Source of the DNA: Paucidesulfovibrio sp036541255
GTDB taxonomy: Bacteria > Desulfobacterota > Desulfovibrionia > Desulfovibrionales > Desulfovibrionaceae
Reading direction: 5' to 3'
Assembly: GCA_036541255.1 (NCBI GenBank)
Contig: JAZHDD010000037.1
Span: 1-64,000, forward strand
DNA: 64,000 nucleotides
Shown here: piece by piece, positions 35,775-44,638 of the stretch
Layout of the letters: every line of letters begins with the position of its first letter
Numbering within the stretch: position 1 is the first letter of the stretch
The notes under the pieces: model-generated
Told to the model about the DNA's origin: nothing
What the model saw: the letters and a program-made list of their open reading frames with translations, nothing else
The model's database searches: none
Made by a program: the position numbers and the translations under genes

Positions 35775-36920
35775 ATGCTCAGCGAACGTTACCGCAGCCG
35801 TCCCGCAATGGGGACCTGGGACAAGATCGTCACTGCCACGCTCGTGGCCCTGGCGCTTCTGGCAGTGCTGGCAGATGCGGCTTCGGCGGTCCGGCTCAAG
35901 GATATTTCGTCCATCAGCGGCGTGCGCAACAACGACCTGGTGGGGTACGGCCTTGTTGTCGGCCTTTCCGGCACCGGCGACGGCACCAACTCGAATTTTA
36001 CCATCACGTCCATGCGCAACATGCTGGACAAGATGGGGGTCGAAGTGAACTCGGCAAGCCTGCGGCCCAAGAACGTGGCTGCGGTCATGGTTACGGCCAA
36101 GATGCCGGTTTCCTCCCGGGTCGGTTCCACCTTGGACGTGACCGTATCCTCCATGGGGGATTCCAAAAGTCTGCTTGGCGGTCTGCTGCTGATTACGCCC
36201 CTCAAGGGGCTGGACGGGCAGATTTATGCAGTGGCTCAGGGACCGTTGACCATCGGCGGTTTTACCGCCTCGGGCGAGGCGGCCACGGCCCAGAAGAATA
36301 TTGCCACGGTCGGGCGTATTCCCAGCGGTGGTATCGTGGAACGCGAGGTGCCGTTTCAGTTCAACCAACAGAATCATCTGACCATCAACCTGAGCACGCA
36401 GGACTTCGGAACCACCATGCAGGTGGTCAACCGCATCAACGCCTCGTTGGGCGGGCCGTTTGCCCAGGCTGGCGACGCTTCTACCGTGACGTTGAACATC
36501 CCTCCCAAATATTCCGGCAACATGGTACCTCTGATGGCTTCGCTGGAAAATATGGAAATCTCCCCGGACGGCAAGGCCCGCGTGGTGGTGGACGAGAAAA
36601 CCGGCACAATCGTGCTGGGCAATGATGTGCGTCTTTCCAAGGTGGCAGTGGCGCACGGAAATTTGCAGATCGTCATTGCCGAGTCCCAGGAAGTGAGCCA
36701 GCCCGGGCCCTTCGCCGACAACGCGGAAACCGTGGTCACGCCGCAGACGGATATAGGCGTGCAGGAGCAGAACAACCGTCTGATGCTTATGGAGGGCGCC
36801 ACCCTTCAGGAGCTCGTGGACGGCCTGAATGCTATCGGCGCGGCTCCGCGCGACCTGATTTCCATTATCCGCACCCTTAAGGCTGCGGGCGCACTCTACG
36901 CGGAACTGGAGGTCATTTAA
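35775..36920 (+). CDS. flgI: Flagellar P-ring protein FlgI
   Basis: Periplasmic P-ring subunit, 381 residues. A signal peptide (VTATLVALALLAVLADAASA) precedes VRLKDISSISGVRNNDLVGYGLVVGLSGTGD (shared by all FlgI, continuous over residues 38-68). The C-terminus has LMEGATLQELVDGLNAIGAAPRDLISI. Two ATGs, 35769 and 35775, share one GGAGG; spacing favours the second. It abuts flgJ. Confidence 0.96.
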   Translation: MLSERYRSRPAMGTWDKIVTATLVALALLAVLADAASAVRLKDISSISGVRNNDLVGYGLVVGLSGTGDGTNSNFTITSMRNMLDKMGVEVNSASLRPKNVAAVMVTAKMPVSSRVGSTLDVTVSSMGDSKSLLGGLLLITPLKGLDGQIYAVAQGPLTIGGFTASGEAATAQKNIATVGRIPSGGIVEREVPFQFNQQNHLTINLSTQDFGTTMQVVNRINASLGGPFAQAGDASTVTLNIPPKYSGNMVPLMASLENMEISPDGKARVVVDEKTGTIVLGNDVRLSKVAVAHGNLQIVIAESQEVSQPGPFADNAETVVTPQTDIGVQEQNNRLMLMEGATLQELVDGLNAIGAAPRDLISIIRTLKAAGALYAELEVI

Positions 36921-37679
36921 ATGATCAAGGCAGGCATGGACCCGCAATTGGCCAATTCCCAGGCGCAGAATCAGGAACTGGTGCGCTACAAGCAGCGCAT
37001 GGACAGCCTGCGCCAGCGTCTTGATGGGCAACCGGACAAGGAAGGCCAACTCAAGAAGGCCTGCAAGGATTTTGAAGCCGTGTTCATCGGCAAGCTTTGG
37101 GAACAGATGCGCCGTACCGTGCCCAAGGACGAGAAGGGTATGCACTCCAAGCAGGAGGATATGTACCTTTCCATGTTCGATCGGGCCTTTTCCGAACATA
37201 TGGCGGATGCAGGCGGTATCGGCCTGTCGGATCTGATTTATGATCAGCTCGCCTCGCAACTCAAGTCCACCAGCAACGCCACACTGCCCGGCAATGCCGA
37301 GATCAAGCCTCTGGCCCGGAATGGCAAGCCGGACATCAAGAGCCTCAAAGACGCGCAGCCCGAAATCCGACCATTGCGTGGGCCGGAACCTGAAGCGCCG
37401 CGTGACCTGGAAGTGGATGCCGAAGCGGACATGATCTGGGCATCCGGGGATCTGCCCGAAGAATCTCCATCCCCCCCCCAGGCGGAATCCAAGCCGGCCG
37501 CCGCTGCGGTGAAGAGCTCCTCGAACGAGCCGCAGTCCCGATCCGCTGCAACGCCGCCTGACGCGTTGGCCTGGCTCGACCAGGCGGACCTGAACGCCCG
37601 TTTTGACGCGTTGGCCCGGGAAATCCGTCAGCACAAAGACAAGGCAGACTCTGGCCGGATACTTGCAGAATCCCGGTAA
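36921..37679 (+). CDS. flgJ: FlgJ-type rod-binding protein without a muramidase domain
   Basis: 252 residues. Residues about 40-105 match the FlgJ rod-binding (rod-capping) domain: CKDFEAVFIGKLWEQMRRTVP and SMFDRAFSEHMADAGGIGLSDLIYDQL. After residue 115 comes a disordered Pro/Ala/Glu-rich stretch instead of the glucosaminidase domain found in E. coli FlgJ, ending in a short charged helix. The rod must therefore cross the wall with another enzyme or none of its own. It starts directly at the flgI stop codon. Confidence 0.85.
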   Translation: MIKAGMDPQLANSQAQNQELVRYKQRMDSLRQRLDGQPDKEGQLKKACKDFEAVFIGKLWEQMRRTVPKDEKGMHSKQEDMYLSMFDRAFSEHMADAGGIGLSDLIYDQLASQLKSTSNATLPGNAEIKPLARNGKPDIKSLKDAQPEIRPLRGPEPEAPRDLEVDAEADMIWASGDLPEESPSPPQAESKPAAAAVKSSSNEPQSRSAATPPDALAWLDQADLNARFDALAREIRQHKDKADSGRILAESR

Positions 37680-37763
37680 CGTCTTGTTTTCCGCTGGTAG
37701 GGAAAGAGGCGAGGATACATTAAACGTTTATTATGACGAATGCTTAGCATGACGGAGCAGCCC

Positions 37764-38246
37764 ATGTTCGACCGCATTAAGGAAAATTTGTCCAGACAGG
37801 GCAAGGCCATGGTCCTTCTGCGTGTGCTGTTGGAGGAAGAATTTTCCCGGCTGCTGGAGCGTGATTCCAAGGGGGTTTCTCCCATTGAATTGTCGCTTCA
37901 GGAATTGATGCGCCAGCTTGTGAAGGAGCGTCTTTCCCTTGCCGAGTTGATTCAGGCGGGCAGCAACGGTGCGTGCCGTCGGGTACGCGAAGTGATGCCG
38001 GGTATGCAGCCGGAACAGGCCGAAGATCTCGGGCAACTGCTTGTTGATCTGGATGAACTGGAACAGTCGTGCGCACGTCAGGCAGCCTGCAACCAGCAGC
38101 TTTCCCTGGCTCTGTATGAACAGAGCCGGCAGCTTCTGGAGTTTATGCATGAGCGGATCAAGCCGACCAAGCTGGAAGGCTACTCTGCGAAGGGAAAGTA
38201 TGCCAACAAGGCGGGTGAATCCGTCCTGGTGCGGGGGACCCTCTGA
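37764..38246 (+). CDS. flgN: FlgN-like flagellar chaperone
   Basis: 160 residues, almost wholly helical, with heptad-like leucines (LLRVLLEEEFSRLLE). Its length and its place just before flgK and flgL fit FlgN, the export chaperone for those hook-associated proteins. Sequence conservation in FlgN is low, so context carries most of the weight. The ATG at 37764 has GGAG six bases ahead; two upstream in-frame ATGs (37740, 37749) lack a ribosome site. The stop overlaps the flgK ATG by one base. Confidence 0.75.
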   Translation: MFDRIKENLSRQGKAMVLLRVLLEEEFSRLLERDSKGVSPIELSLQELMRQLVKERLSLAELIQAGSNGACRRVREVMPGMQPEQAEDLGQLLVDLDELEQSCARQAACNQQLSLALYEQSRQLLEFMHERIKPTKLEGYSAKGKYANKAGESVLVRGTL

Positions 38247-40372
38247 TGTTCGGCGCCAACTCGATACTGGACATGGGGCGTTGGGCCTTGTTTGCCTCGC
38301 AGGCCCAATTGCAGGTCACGGGCGAAAACATTTCCAACGTCAACACCGTGGGCTACTCCCGGCGCAGCGTGCGTCTGGAAGAGAGCATCAGTATCGATTA
38401 CCGCCCCGGCCAGATGGGCACGGGCGTGCGGGCTGCCGAAGTGGTTCGCCACTTCGACGAGTTCGTGGAAAAGCAGTATTTGGATCAGGCTACCATGCGC
38501 GAGCGTTGGGGCACATTGAATGAGTCGTTGCGCACGGTGGAAACGTTGTTTAACGAGTCTTCCGGCGTGGGCATCAGCGATTCCATTTCCGGTTTCTTCA
38601 ATTCCTGGAATGATTTGAGTCAGCGGCCCGACGATTACGGGACCCGGCGCGATTTGCTGGAAAAGTCTCTGACTCTGACTTCCACGCTGCATACGGCCAA
38701 CAACAATCTGGCCCAGATGCAGCAACGCATTGATGAGTTGATCACCAATGACGTGACCAATGCCAATACGATCATCCAAAAGATCGCGGAAACCAACAAG
38801 AATATCAGCATTCATGAGAATGTGGGCGAGAATGCGCCCAACAAGTTGTACGACGAGCGTGCATCTTTGGTCCGCGACCTTGCCGGCATCATCGATGTCT
38901 ACACCATCGACAAGGGGGGCGGGGATTTCACCGTGCTGACCAAGTCCGGTCAGAACCTTGTCGACGGGAGAGAACATTTCAGCTTGGAATTCGGCGCGCC
39001 TCAGACCGTGAAGCAGCTCATGGCCGGTTCGACCTTTGACGGCAATGCTTATTTCACCGGCAATGACAACTACGAGTACACCATCGAGGTGCTCAGCGGC
39101 GGCGTTGTGGGCAGCGCGGCCACTCCGGGCGTGGCCTCGTTCAGGGTTTCCCTGGACGGCGGCAGCACCTGGTTGCAGGACACGGACGGCTCGACCAAGG
39201 TCTTCTCGGCTCGTCCTTACGGGCATGAAGTTGCCGCGAATGATCTCGGTATCTACTTCGGAGCCAACAGCAATGCCCGCGTCAATCCCGCCAATGCCCT
39301 GCAGGTCGGCGATACATTCACCATCGTGCCGCAAAAGGGGTTGTATTGGGTGGAGAACACCTCCCACAAGGAAAATATCACCCCCGTCATCAATTTTACC
39401 GGCATGGACCGTACCGATCGCGCCACAGGCGGCAGCCTTGCAGCTTATTTCAATTTCCGTGACGCTTATGTGGGACGCTATCGGGACAAGCTGGACGCCA
39501 TGACCGAAACCATGATTTGGGAAACGAACCGCAGGCATAGCCAGGGAGCAGGGCTGGAGAAGTTCAGCTACGTGGACGGCACCTACAGCGTTGACGATCC
39601 GAACCGGGCGCTCGGCAGCGACTCCTCGGGCTTATTCTTCGGCGACCGTTTGCAGTCGGGCAGTTCCACGGTGTATATTTATGACAAGGATACAGGGCTG
39701 CTGGCTTCCAGCGCCAGCCTGGATTTCTCGGACCTGCCCGGGCAGCAGAATTTCGATCCCACGATACATAGCCTCAACGACGTGGCCGCAGCCTACAACC
39801 GTACTTTCGGCGACCATCTCACGGCCAGCGTGGTGAACAACCGTCTGCGCATTGAAGCCGATTCGGGCAAGGAATTTCTGTTCGGTACGGACACGGCCGG
39901 TTTGAATGCCGCCTTGGGCGTGAATACCTTCTTCACGGGGACTAACTCGTCCAACATTGAAGTGAACCAGCGGATTACCGGCGACCAGGATTTCCTTTGC
40001 TCAGGCCATGTCAATGGAGCCGGAGAGATGAATGCAGGCGATAATACCACCGCCTTGTCCATAAGCAATCTCAAGGATCTGGATGTCAGCATCTACACCG
40101 TGCAGGAAGGGCGTACCAGCCAGTCTCTGCTGGAATACTACAATGCCATTGTGGGCGGAGTGGGAGCGGACGTGAATACCTCCAAATTCAACAACAAGTA
40201 TCATGAAACCATGGCCAGCGATCTCAATGACCGGCAACAGGAAGTGTCCGGCGTGAACCTGGACGAGGAAATGGCCAATCTTATCCGGTATCAGCATTCC
40301 TACACTGCTGCGGCCAAGTTGATCACCACTGCGGATCAGATGCTGCAGACCGTTTTGTCCATGAAGTCGTAG
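38246..40372 (+). CDS. flgK: Hook-associated protein 1, FlgK
   Basis: First hook-filament junction protein, 708 residues, larger than E. coli FlgK (547) through an enlarged variable domain. The N-terminal rod motif is LQVTGENISNVNTVGYSRRSV. The FlgK-specific region has GVGISDSISGFFNSWNDLSQ, and the C-terminus SGVNLDEEMANLIRYQHSYTAAAKLI is diagnostic. It starts within the flgN stop. Confidence 0.96.
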   Translation: MFGANSILDMGRWALFASQAQLQVTGENISNVNTVGYSRRSVRLEESISIDYRPGQMGTGVRAAEVVRHFDEFVEKQYLDQATMRERWGTLNESLRTVETLFNESSGVGISDSISGFFNSWNDLSQRPDDYGTRRDLLEKSLTLTSTLHTANNNLAQMQQRIDELITNDVTNANTIIQKIAETNKNISIHENVGENAPNKLYDERASLVRDLAGIIDVYTIDKGGGDFTVLTKSGQNLVDGREHFSLEFGAPQTVKQLMAGSTFDGNAYFTGNDNYEYTIEVLSGGVVGSAATPGVASFRVSLDGGSTWLQDTDGSTKVFSARPYGHEVAANDLGIYFGANSNARVNPANALQVGDTFTIVPQKGLYWVENTSHKENITPVINFTGMDRTDRATGGSLAAYFNFRDAYVGRYRDKLDAMTETMIWETNRRHSQGAGLEKFSYVDGTYSVDDPNRALGSDSSGLFFGDRLQSGSSTVYIYDKDTGLLASSASLDFSDLPGQQNFDPTIHSLNDVAAAYNRTFGDHLTASVVNNRLRIEADSGKEFLFGTDTAGLNAALGVNTFFTGTNSSNIEVNQRITGDQDFLCSGHVNGAGEMNAGDNTTALSISNLKDLDVSIYTVQEGRTSQSLLEYYNAIVGGVGADVNTSKFNNKYHETMASDLNDRQQEVSGVNLDEEMANLIRYQHSYTAAAKLITTADQMLQTVLSMKS

Positions 40373-40382
40373 GGGGAGCGAA

Positions 40383-42053
40383 ATGAGAGTTTCACAGCAG
40401 ATGCTCTATTCACATTACGTGGGCAACATGAACTCCTCGCTCACGAACCTTATGGAGCTGAACATCAAGGCCCAGACGCAGAAGCGCATCAATCGGCCTT
40501 CGGATGACCCCGTGGGCATGGAGCGCGTTCTGGACCATCGCGACGTGTTGCGCAGCCTCACGCAATATAAAGAGAATATCAATACGGCCAAGGGCTGGCT
40601 GTCCACGGCCGACTCCACCCTGACCCAGGTTTCCACGCTTATCACTCGGGCCAAGGGATTGGCCGAGCAGGCCGCTACCGGCACATACGACGGCACGAAC
40701 CGCGAACAGATCAGCTATGAGATGCGCTCCATCTTTGACCAGCTCGTGGAGCTGGGGAATATGGAATACGAGGACAAGAGCATTTTCGCCGGACATAAGA
40801 CCGACGGCAATGCTTTCGAAAAGGTCCTCTGGATGACCACCAATGATGGGGATTTGCTGAATGGCACCTCTTTCCGGGTTGAAGGCAATTCGGATCGCAC
40901 CGTATTGGTGCAGTATTACGACACGACTGGAGCGACCGCTGTCGGGGATGACCTGACCTTTGCTTCCGGCAATGTCGGCGTGCGCTATTCCACGGACGGC
41001 GGTGCGACCTTCAAGACGGATGGAACCGTTTCCGCCATAACGGGCGGAGAGGTGCGGGTGAATTTGCCGCAGAGCGGAACGTCTGTCGTCTTTTCCGGCG
41101 TGGACGCCACCACGGCGGTCAAGGTCAACCATGCCACTGATTTCAACGACTCCAATGGTACGTGGTGCTGGTTGCGTCCGTCGGCCATATACAAGGGCGA
41201 CGACATGGACGCCATCCGTGTGGACGGCATGGGCCAAGGCACAGAGAGTATTGCGGGTTCTGCGGCGGGCTCCTTTGCTTCCACCAACACCATCGTACGC
41301 ATCGACAACACCTCGGCCGTGCGCATGAATGAGCAGATCGAGTATTCGTACAGCCTGGACGGCGGTTTGAATTGGATTACCGGTAACACGGCCGCAGCGG
41401 ATACGACCTCCAACAGTGCCCTGATTACGATTCCGCCTGGGGGGCTTGTGACTCTGGCCTCCAACGGCAGCAACATGCTTCAGCCCGGCAGCCAGTTCGT
41501 GATCAGTCCGCGTACCGCCGCTTTGGAAATGAATATTTCCGTAGATGAGACCGTGCGTGTCAACGATGTGGGCAAGGACATTTTCGGCGGCCTTTTCCAG
41601 GATCCCGACAAGGTACGTGCCTTCGGTCCGAACAAGTTGGCCGTCACCAGCAGCAACACCGGCGTGGTGTTCGACGATGGCCAGCATGCCAGCATGCTCA
41701 ACACCTCCAATTCAGGGTATACCAACAATCTCATTGAGACCGTGGGCAACCTTGTGGCTTTTCTGGAGACGAACAACCAGACTGGAGTGCAGCGTTGTCT
41801 GGAAAGCTTGAACCGTTCGCATAAGCAGGTACTCAATGCTGCGGCCAGCGTGGGCGGCAGAGAGCATCGCCTGGAGGTCGCAGTTGATTTGGTGGACAAT
41901 ATGAGCCTGAACGAAAAGGAGCGGATGTCCAAGATCGAGGATGTGGACGTTGCAGAGCTCATGACGCAGATATCTCAGGGGCAGCTTGTTTACGAATCCG
42001 TGCTTCGTTCCACGTCGCTGATCATGAACATGAACCTTATGAAGTTCATCTAG
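40383..42053 (+). CDS. flgL: Hook-associated protein 3, FlgL
   Basis: Second junction protein, 556 residues, against about 317 in E. coli. The flagellin-like N-terminus has QKRINRPSDDPVGMERVL and DSTLTQVSTLITRAKGLAEQ. The C-terminus has EDVDVAELMTQISQGQLVYESVL. The middle (about 150-430) is an expanded, Thr/Gly/Ser-rich beta region, probably surface exposed. GGGGGAG precedes the ATG, and it follows flgK by 10 bp. Confidence 0.93.
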   Translation: MRVSQQMLYSHYVGNMNSSLTNLMELNIKAQTQKRINRPSDDPVGMERVLDHRDVLRSLTQYKENINTAKGWLSTADSTLTQVSTLITRAKGLAEQAATGTYDGTNREQISYEMRSIFDQLVELGNMEYEDKSIFAGHKTDGNAFEKVLWMTTNDGDLLNGTSFRVEGNSDRTVLVQYYDTTGATAVGDDLTFASGNVGVRYSTDGGATFKTDGTVSAITGGEVRVNLPQSGTSVVFSGVDATTAVKVNHATDFNDSNGTWCWLRPSAIYKGDDMDAIRVDGMGQGTESIAGSAAGSFASTNTIVRIDNTSAVRMNEQIEYSYSLDGGLNWITGNTAAADTTSNSALITIPPGGLVTLASNGSNMLQPGSQFVISPRTAALEMNISVDETVRVNDVGKDIFGGLFQDPDKVRAFGPNKLAVTSSNTGVVFDDGQHASMLNTSNSGYTNNLIETVGNLVAFLETNNQTGVQRCLESLNRSHKQVLNAAASVGGREHRLEVAVDLVDNMSLNEKERMSKIEDVDVAELMTQISQGQLVYESVLRSTSLIMNMNLMKFI

Positions 42054-42112
42054 GCTGCGTAAGCGGTCCTGACTCCTGGACTTCGGAGCCTCCCTGAGGT
42101 AGAGCAACTGAG

Positions 42113-42165
42113 CTGGACATGATTCGGCAGGAAGACTTGCAACCAGGGAATCGGAAGAGAATATG
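42113..42165 (+). promoter_or_regulatory. csrA leader with several GGA motifs
   Basis: Four GGA triplets lie before the csrA ATG (near 42115, then 42130, 42147 and 42153). The last is in the Shine-Dalgarno GGAAGAG. CsrA binds GGA-containing leaders, so self-repression is likely here. Confidence 0.55.
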
Positions 42166-42396
42166 CTGATCTTGACCCGGCGACCGGGAGAAAGCCTCTA
42201 TCTGGGCGACAATATCAAACTCAAGGTTTTGAGCGTCCAGGGCAAACAGATCAAACTCGGGCTGGAAGTGCCCGAGGAGATGACTGTGTACCGGGAAGAG
42301 GTTTACTTGCGGATCAAGGAGCAAAACGAACAGGCCCTGGAATGTACGGACCAGGATTTGTTGCAGGCGGCGACGTTATGGCAGCGCAAGGCATGA
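42163..42396 (+). CDS. csrA: Carbon storage / translational regulator CsrA
   Basis: Dimeric RNA-binding repressor of translation, 77 residues. It has MLILTRRPGESLYLGDNI, the VQGKQIKLGLEVP strand and the RNA-contact arginine R44 in VYREEVY. It is followed by fliW, whose start lies inside the csrA frame. In flagellated bacteria with this pair, CsrA represses flagellin mRNA and FliW relieves it. Confidence 0.97.
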   Translation: MLILTRRPGESLYLGDNIKLKVLSVQGKQIKLGLEVPEEMTVYREEVYLRIKEQNEQALECTDQDLLQAATLWQRKA

Positions 42397-42830
42397 GATT
42401 GATTCGGACACGTCTCGGCGAGCGGGAGATTGCCGAGGACGCGATCATCCGCTTCCCACACGGTCTTATCGGCTTTGAAAATATGCGGGATTTTGTCGTG
42501 CTCCAGGTTCACGACGACTCTCCGTTCCTTCTTTTGCAATCGTTGGAAGATTCCGGCCTGGGACTTCTGGTTGCCGACCCCTTGGCCTTTGTGGGGGATT
42601 ACGGCGTACGGCTGGATGCGGCTGAAAAGAGAATTCTTCAGGTGCAGGGAAGTGAGACGCTGGCCATTCTGGCCACGGTGAGCATTCCCAAGAACGAACC
42701 GGAAAAAACAACGCTGAATCTCTCGGGGCCTATCGTGATCAATACGGAAGCTCGTGTTGGCCTCCAATCACCCCAGATCGATTCAGCGTTTCCTCCGCGG
42801 ATGCGTCTCGTGGACGCAAATCGCGCCTGA
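42378..42830 (+). CDS. fliW: Flagellar assembly factor FliW
   Basis: Binds CsrA and flagellin, linking filament assembly to flagellin translation. It has 150 residues. The family motif is IIRFPHGLIGFENMRDFVVLQ, and the end has LNLSGPIVINTEARVGLQ. Two starts are possible: ATG 42378, overlapping csrA by 19 bp, or ATG 42393, overlapping its stop as ATGA. In both cases translation is coupled to csrA. Confidence 0.94.
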   Translation: MAAQGMRLIRTRLGEREIAEDAIIRFPHGLIGFENMRDFVVLQVHDDSPFLLLQSLEDSGLGLLVADPLAFVGDYGVRLDAAEKRILQVQGSETLAILATVSIPKNEPEKTTLNLSGPIVINTEARVGLQSPQIDSAFPPRMRLVDANRA

Positions 42831-42866
42831 GCAGCACACGCGGCATTTCGCCTGTGTCCTTTGCGA

Positions 42867-43169
42867 CTATACCAGCAGATTCAAGTCGTCCCTGATGAGG
42901 TTGGCCGCCGCCTTCTTGACGTCCGGTTTGTAGGTGCCGTTGCGCACCCGTTCCTTCAGGTCCTTGACCTTGTCCGCGCGTACATCGGCTGCGCGTCCCG
43001 CTTCGGAGAGCGCTGCCCCGCGCAGTCGGGCCTCGGAGGAAAGCTGAACCTTGTCACCGCTTTCGGTGGCGGATTGTTCCGCCAGCTTGGCGTTCTTTGT
43101 CCGCTGTCCTTCCTGCACCTTCTGCTTGGAGTACGGGTTTATTTCGCCCGCAATTGTCTTGATATCCAT
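42867..43169 (-). CDS. flgM: Anti-sigma-28 factor FlgM
   Basis: Holds sigma-28 (FliA) inactive until the hook is finished, then is exported. It has 100 residues. The N-terminus is flexible and polar, and the C-terminal helices KVQLSSEARLRGAALSEA and VRADKVKDLKERVRNGTYKPDVKKAAANLI (over residues 42-93) are the sigma-binding part. GGAGG precedes the ATG. It follows the gene at 43190 by 20 bp and converges on fliW. Confidence 0.92.
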   Translation of the reverse strand: MDIKTIAGEINPYSKQKVQEGQRTKNAKLAEQSATESGDKVQLSSEARLRGAALSEAGRAADVRADKVKDLKERVRNGTYKPDVKKAAANLIRDDLNLLV

Positions 43170-43189
43170 AAAGGCCTCCCTGAGCCTGG

Positions 43190-43606
43190 TCAAAGCATAG
43201 TATCGTCCACCTTGGCCAGGGTGATCTCCCACAACTGCCGCAAGATACGATTCTTTTCGTCGCCAGTCGCTTCGCGCGGACCGTTGACGGTATCGATGAG
43301 CACGCGCACATCGCCGCCGTCCAGGGGGTAGTCGAGCATGACCCTGGCCCCGGCAAAAGTTTCCAGATGGTCCAGGATGTTCTGAATCACCGAGCTTTGC
43401 GTGCCGTTGACGATTAAATTTTCAATGATCTCCTTGGCTATCCGCTGCACAAGCTCTCTGCGGCGGGCCTGCTTGGAAATATCAACCTGGTCTTGTCCGC
43501 CTGCTACGAGAAGCGCTCTGCGAAAGCGCGCTAGGCGCTTGGCGCTGGTTAGCTGCTTTCCGTAAGTGTGCAGCATTCTGCGAACTTCTGCCTGGTTGGT
43601 ACTCAC
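43190..43606 (-). CDS. FlgM-associated protein (DVU0524-like)
   Basis: 138 residues, hydrophilic and probably cytoplasmic. The N-terminal third is helical and basic (RRMLHTYGKQLTSAKRLARFRRAL), with VDISKQARRRELVQRIAKEIIENLI in the middle. A homologue sits next to flgM in Desulfovibrio vulgaris (DVU0524) and, as I recall, is named only for that position. The start is GTG at 43606 with AGGAGG about 11 bp ahead. A sigma-28-like promoter lies just upstream. Function unknown; a partner or modulator of FlgM is a fair guess. Confidence 0.8.
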   Translation of the reverse strand: MSTNQAEVRRMLHTYGKQLTSAKRLARFRRALLVAGGQDQVDISKQARRRELVQRIAKEIIENLIVNGTQSSVIQNILDHLETFAGARVMLDYPLDGGDVRVLIDTVNGPREATGDEKNRILRQLWEITLAKVDDTML

Positions 43607-43630
43607 AATAAGGATTTCCTCCTAATGTAT

Positions 43631-43657
43631 GTATCGTCTTCGGCAAAAAAAACTTTA
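43631..43657 (-). promoter_or_regulatory. Sigma-28 (FliA)-like promoter of the FlgM unit
   Basis: On the minus strand TAAA, 15 bp, then GACGATAC, matching six of eight positions of GCCGATAA at the standard spacing. It is 25 bp before the GTG start. It would put the FlgM gene under the sigma factor that FlgM inhibits. Confidence 0.65.
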
Positions 43658-43779
43658 GGGTTGAATTTGAAAAAAAGCAAAAAAACTTCGTCAAGGCTAA
43701 AATGGATAGCCTCTCCCGGCAACGGTGAAGCGGGAATTACTGTGGCCTTTCGGCCTAAAAAAGACTATTGCTTCTAGGC

Positions 43780-44637
43780 ATGTCCAAGGCCATGAACGCA
43801 GTACTCATCGTCAGCAAGGAAGGGAATTCCGAGGCCAGGGAATTGGCTGCGGAACTTTCCGTGTATCTTGAAGAAAAATCCTGCCACACCGTCTGTTGTG
43901 AGCATCGAACCAGTGCGTCCGGAGCCGCTGCGGCCAGTGGAGAACCTCCTTTTGACCTGATCGTGGTCCTTGGTGGCGACGGCACGCTCATCAGCGCGGC
44001 CCGGCGATTATTCACCTTGGGCGTTCCACTCGTGGGGCTGAACCTGGGGCAGGTTGGTTTTCTTGCCGAGCTGTCCCGCCGTAACTGGCGCGAGGGCTTG
44101 GAGCATTTCCTTCAAGGTGAATTCACCATTTCCCGGCGGATGATGCTTTCCTATGACGTGCTGCGTGATGGGGCCAAGGTGGTTCACGGTCATGCCGTCA
44201 ACGATATCGTCATCAGTCGTGGCGCGCTGGCGCGCCTTATTCGGCTTGGAGTGCGGTTCGACGGTCTGGATGTGACCTCCATGCGCTCGGATGGATTGAT
44301 TATCTCCACACCGACCGGTTCCACGGCCTACAGCGTTTCCGCTGGAGGGCCGCTGGTCTATCCGGAAACCATGGCTTACGGCGTCACGCCCATTTGCCCT
44401 TTTTTAAACGGTTTCAAACCGTTGGTGTTGCCTGCGGATAAGCCGTTGGAGGTGCTGGTGCAGGAGGAGAAGTGCTCTGATGTCTGCCTGACCGAGGACG
44501 GCCAGGAGGTGGTGGCGCTCCGGTCCGGTGACATTATACGCATCGAGCGGAGCGGGCAAGATTTGCTGCTGGGACAGACTGGCCGCGTAACTTTTTTTAA
44601 TCGTCTGATCGGGAAGGGTTTTTTGAAGGGAGGTTGA
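43780..44637 (+). CDS. nadK: NAD kinase
   Basis: Phosphorylates NAD to NADP. It has 285 residues. The catalytic GGDGT (65-69) is in VVLGGDGTLISAARR, the NE/D motif is in GHAVNDIVISR, and the second family motif is TPTGSTAYSVSAGGP. No start has a good ribosome site. I use ATG 43780; ATG 43792 (MNAVLIVSKEG) is equally possible. Its stop is 1 bp before the GTG of the DUF89-like gene, so the two are probably co-expressed. Confidence 0.95.
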   Translation: MSKAMNAVLIVSKEGNSEARELAAELSVYLEEKSCHTVCCEHRTSASGAAAASGEPPFDLIVVLGGDGTLISAARRLFTLGVPLVGLNLGQVGFLAELSRRNWREGLEHFLQGEFTISRRMMLSYDVLRDGAKVVHGHAVNDIVISRGALARLIRLGVRFDGLDVTSMRSDGLIISTPTGSTAYSVSAGGPLVYPETMAYGVTPICPFLNGFKPLVLPADKPLEVLVQEEKCSDVCLTEDGQEVVALRSGDIIRIERSGQDLLLGQTGRVTFFNRLIGKGFLKGG

Positions 44638-44638
44638 T

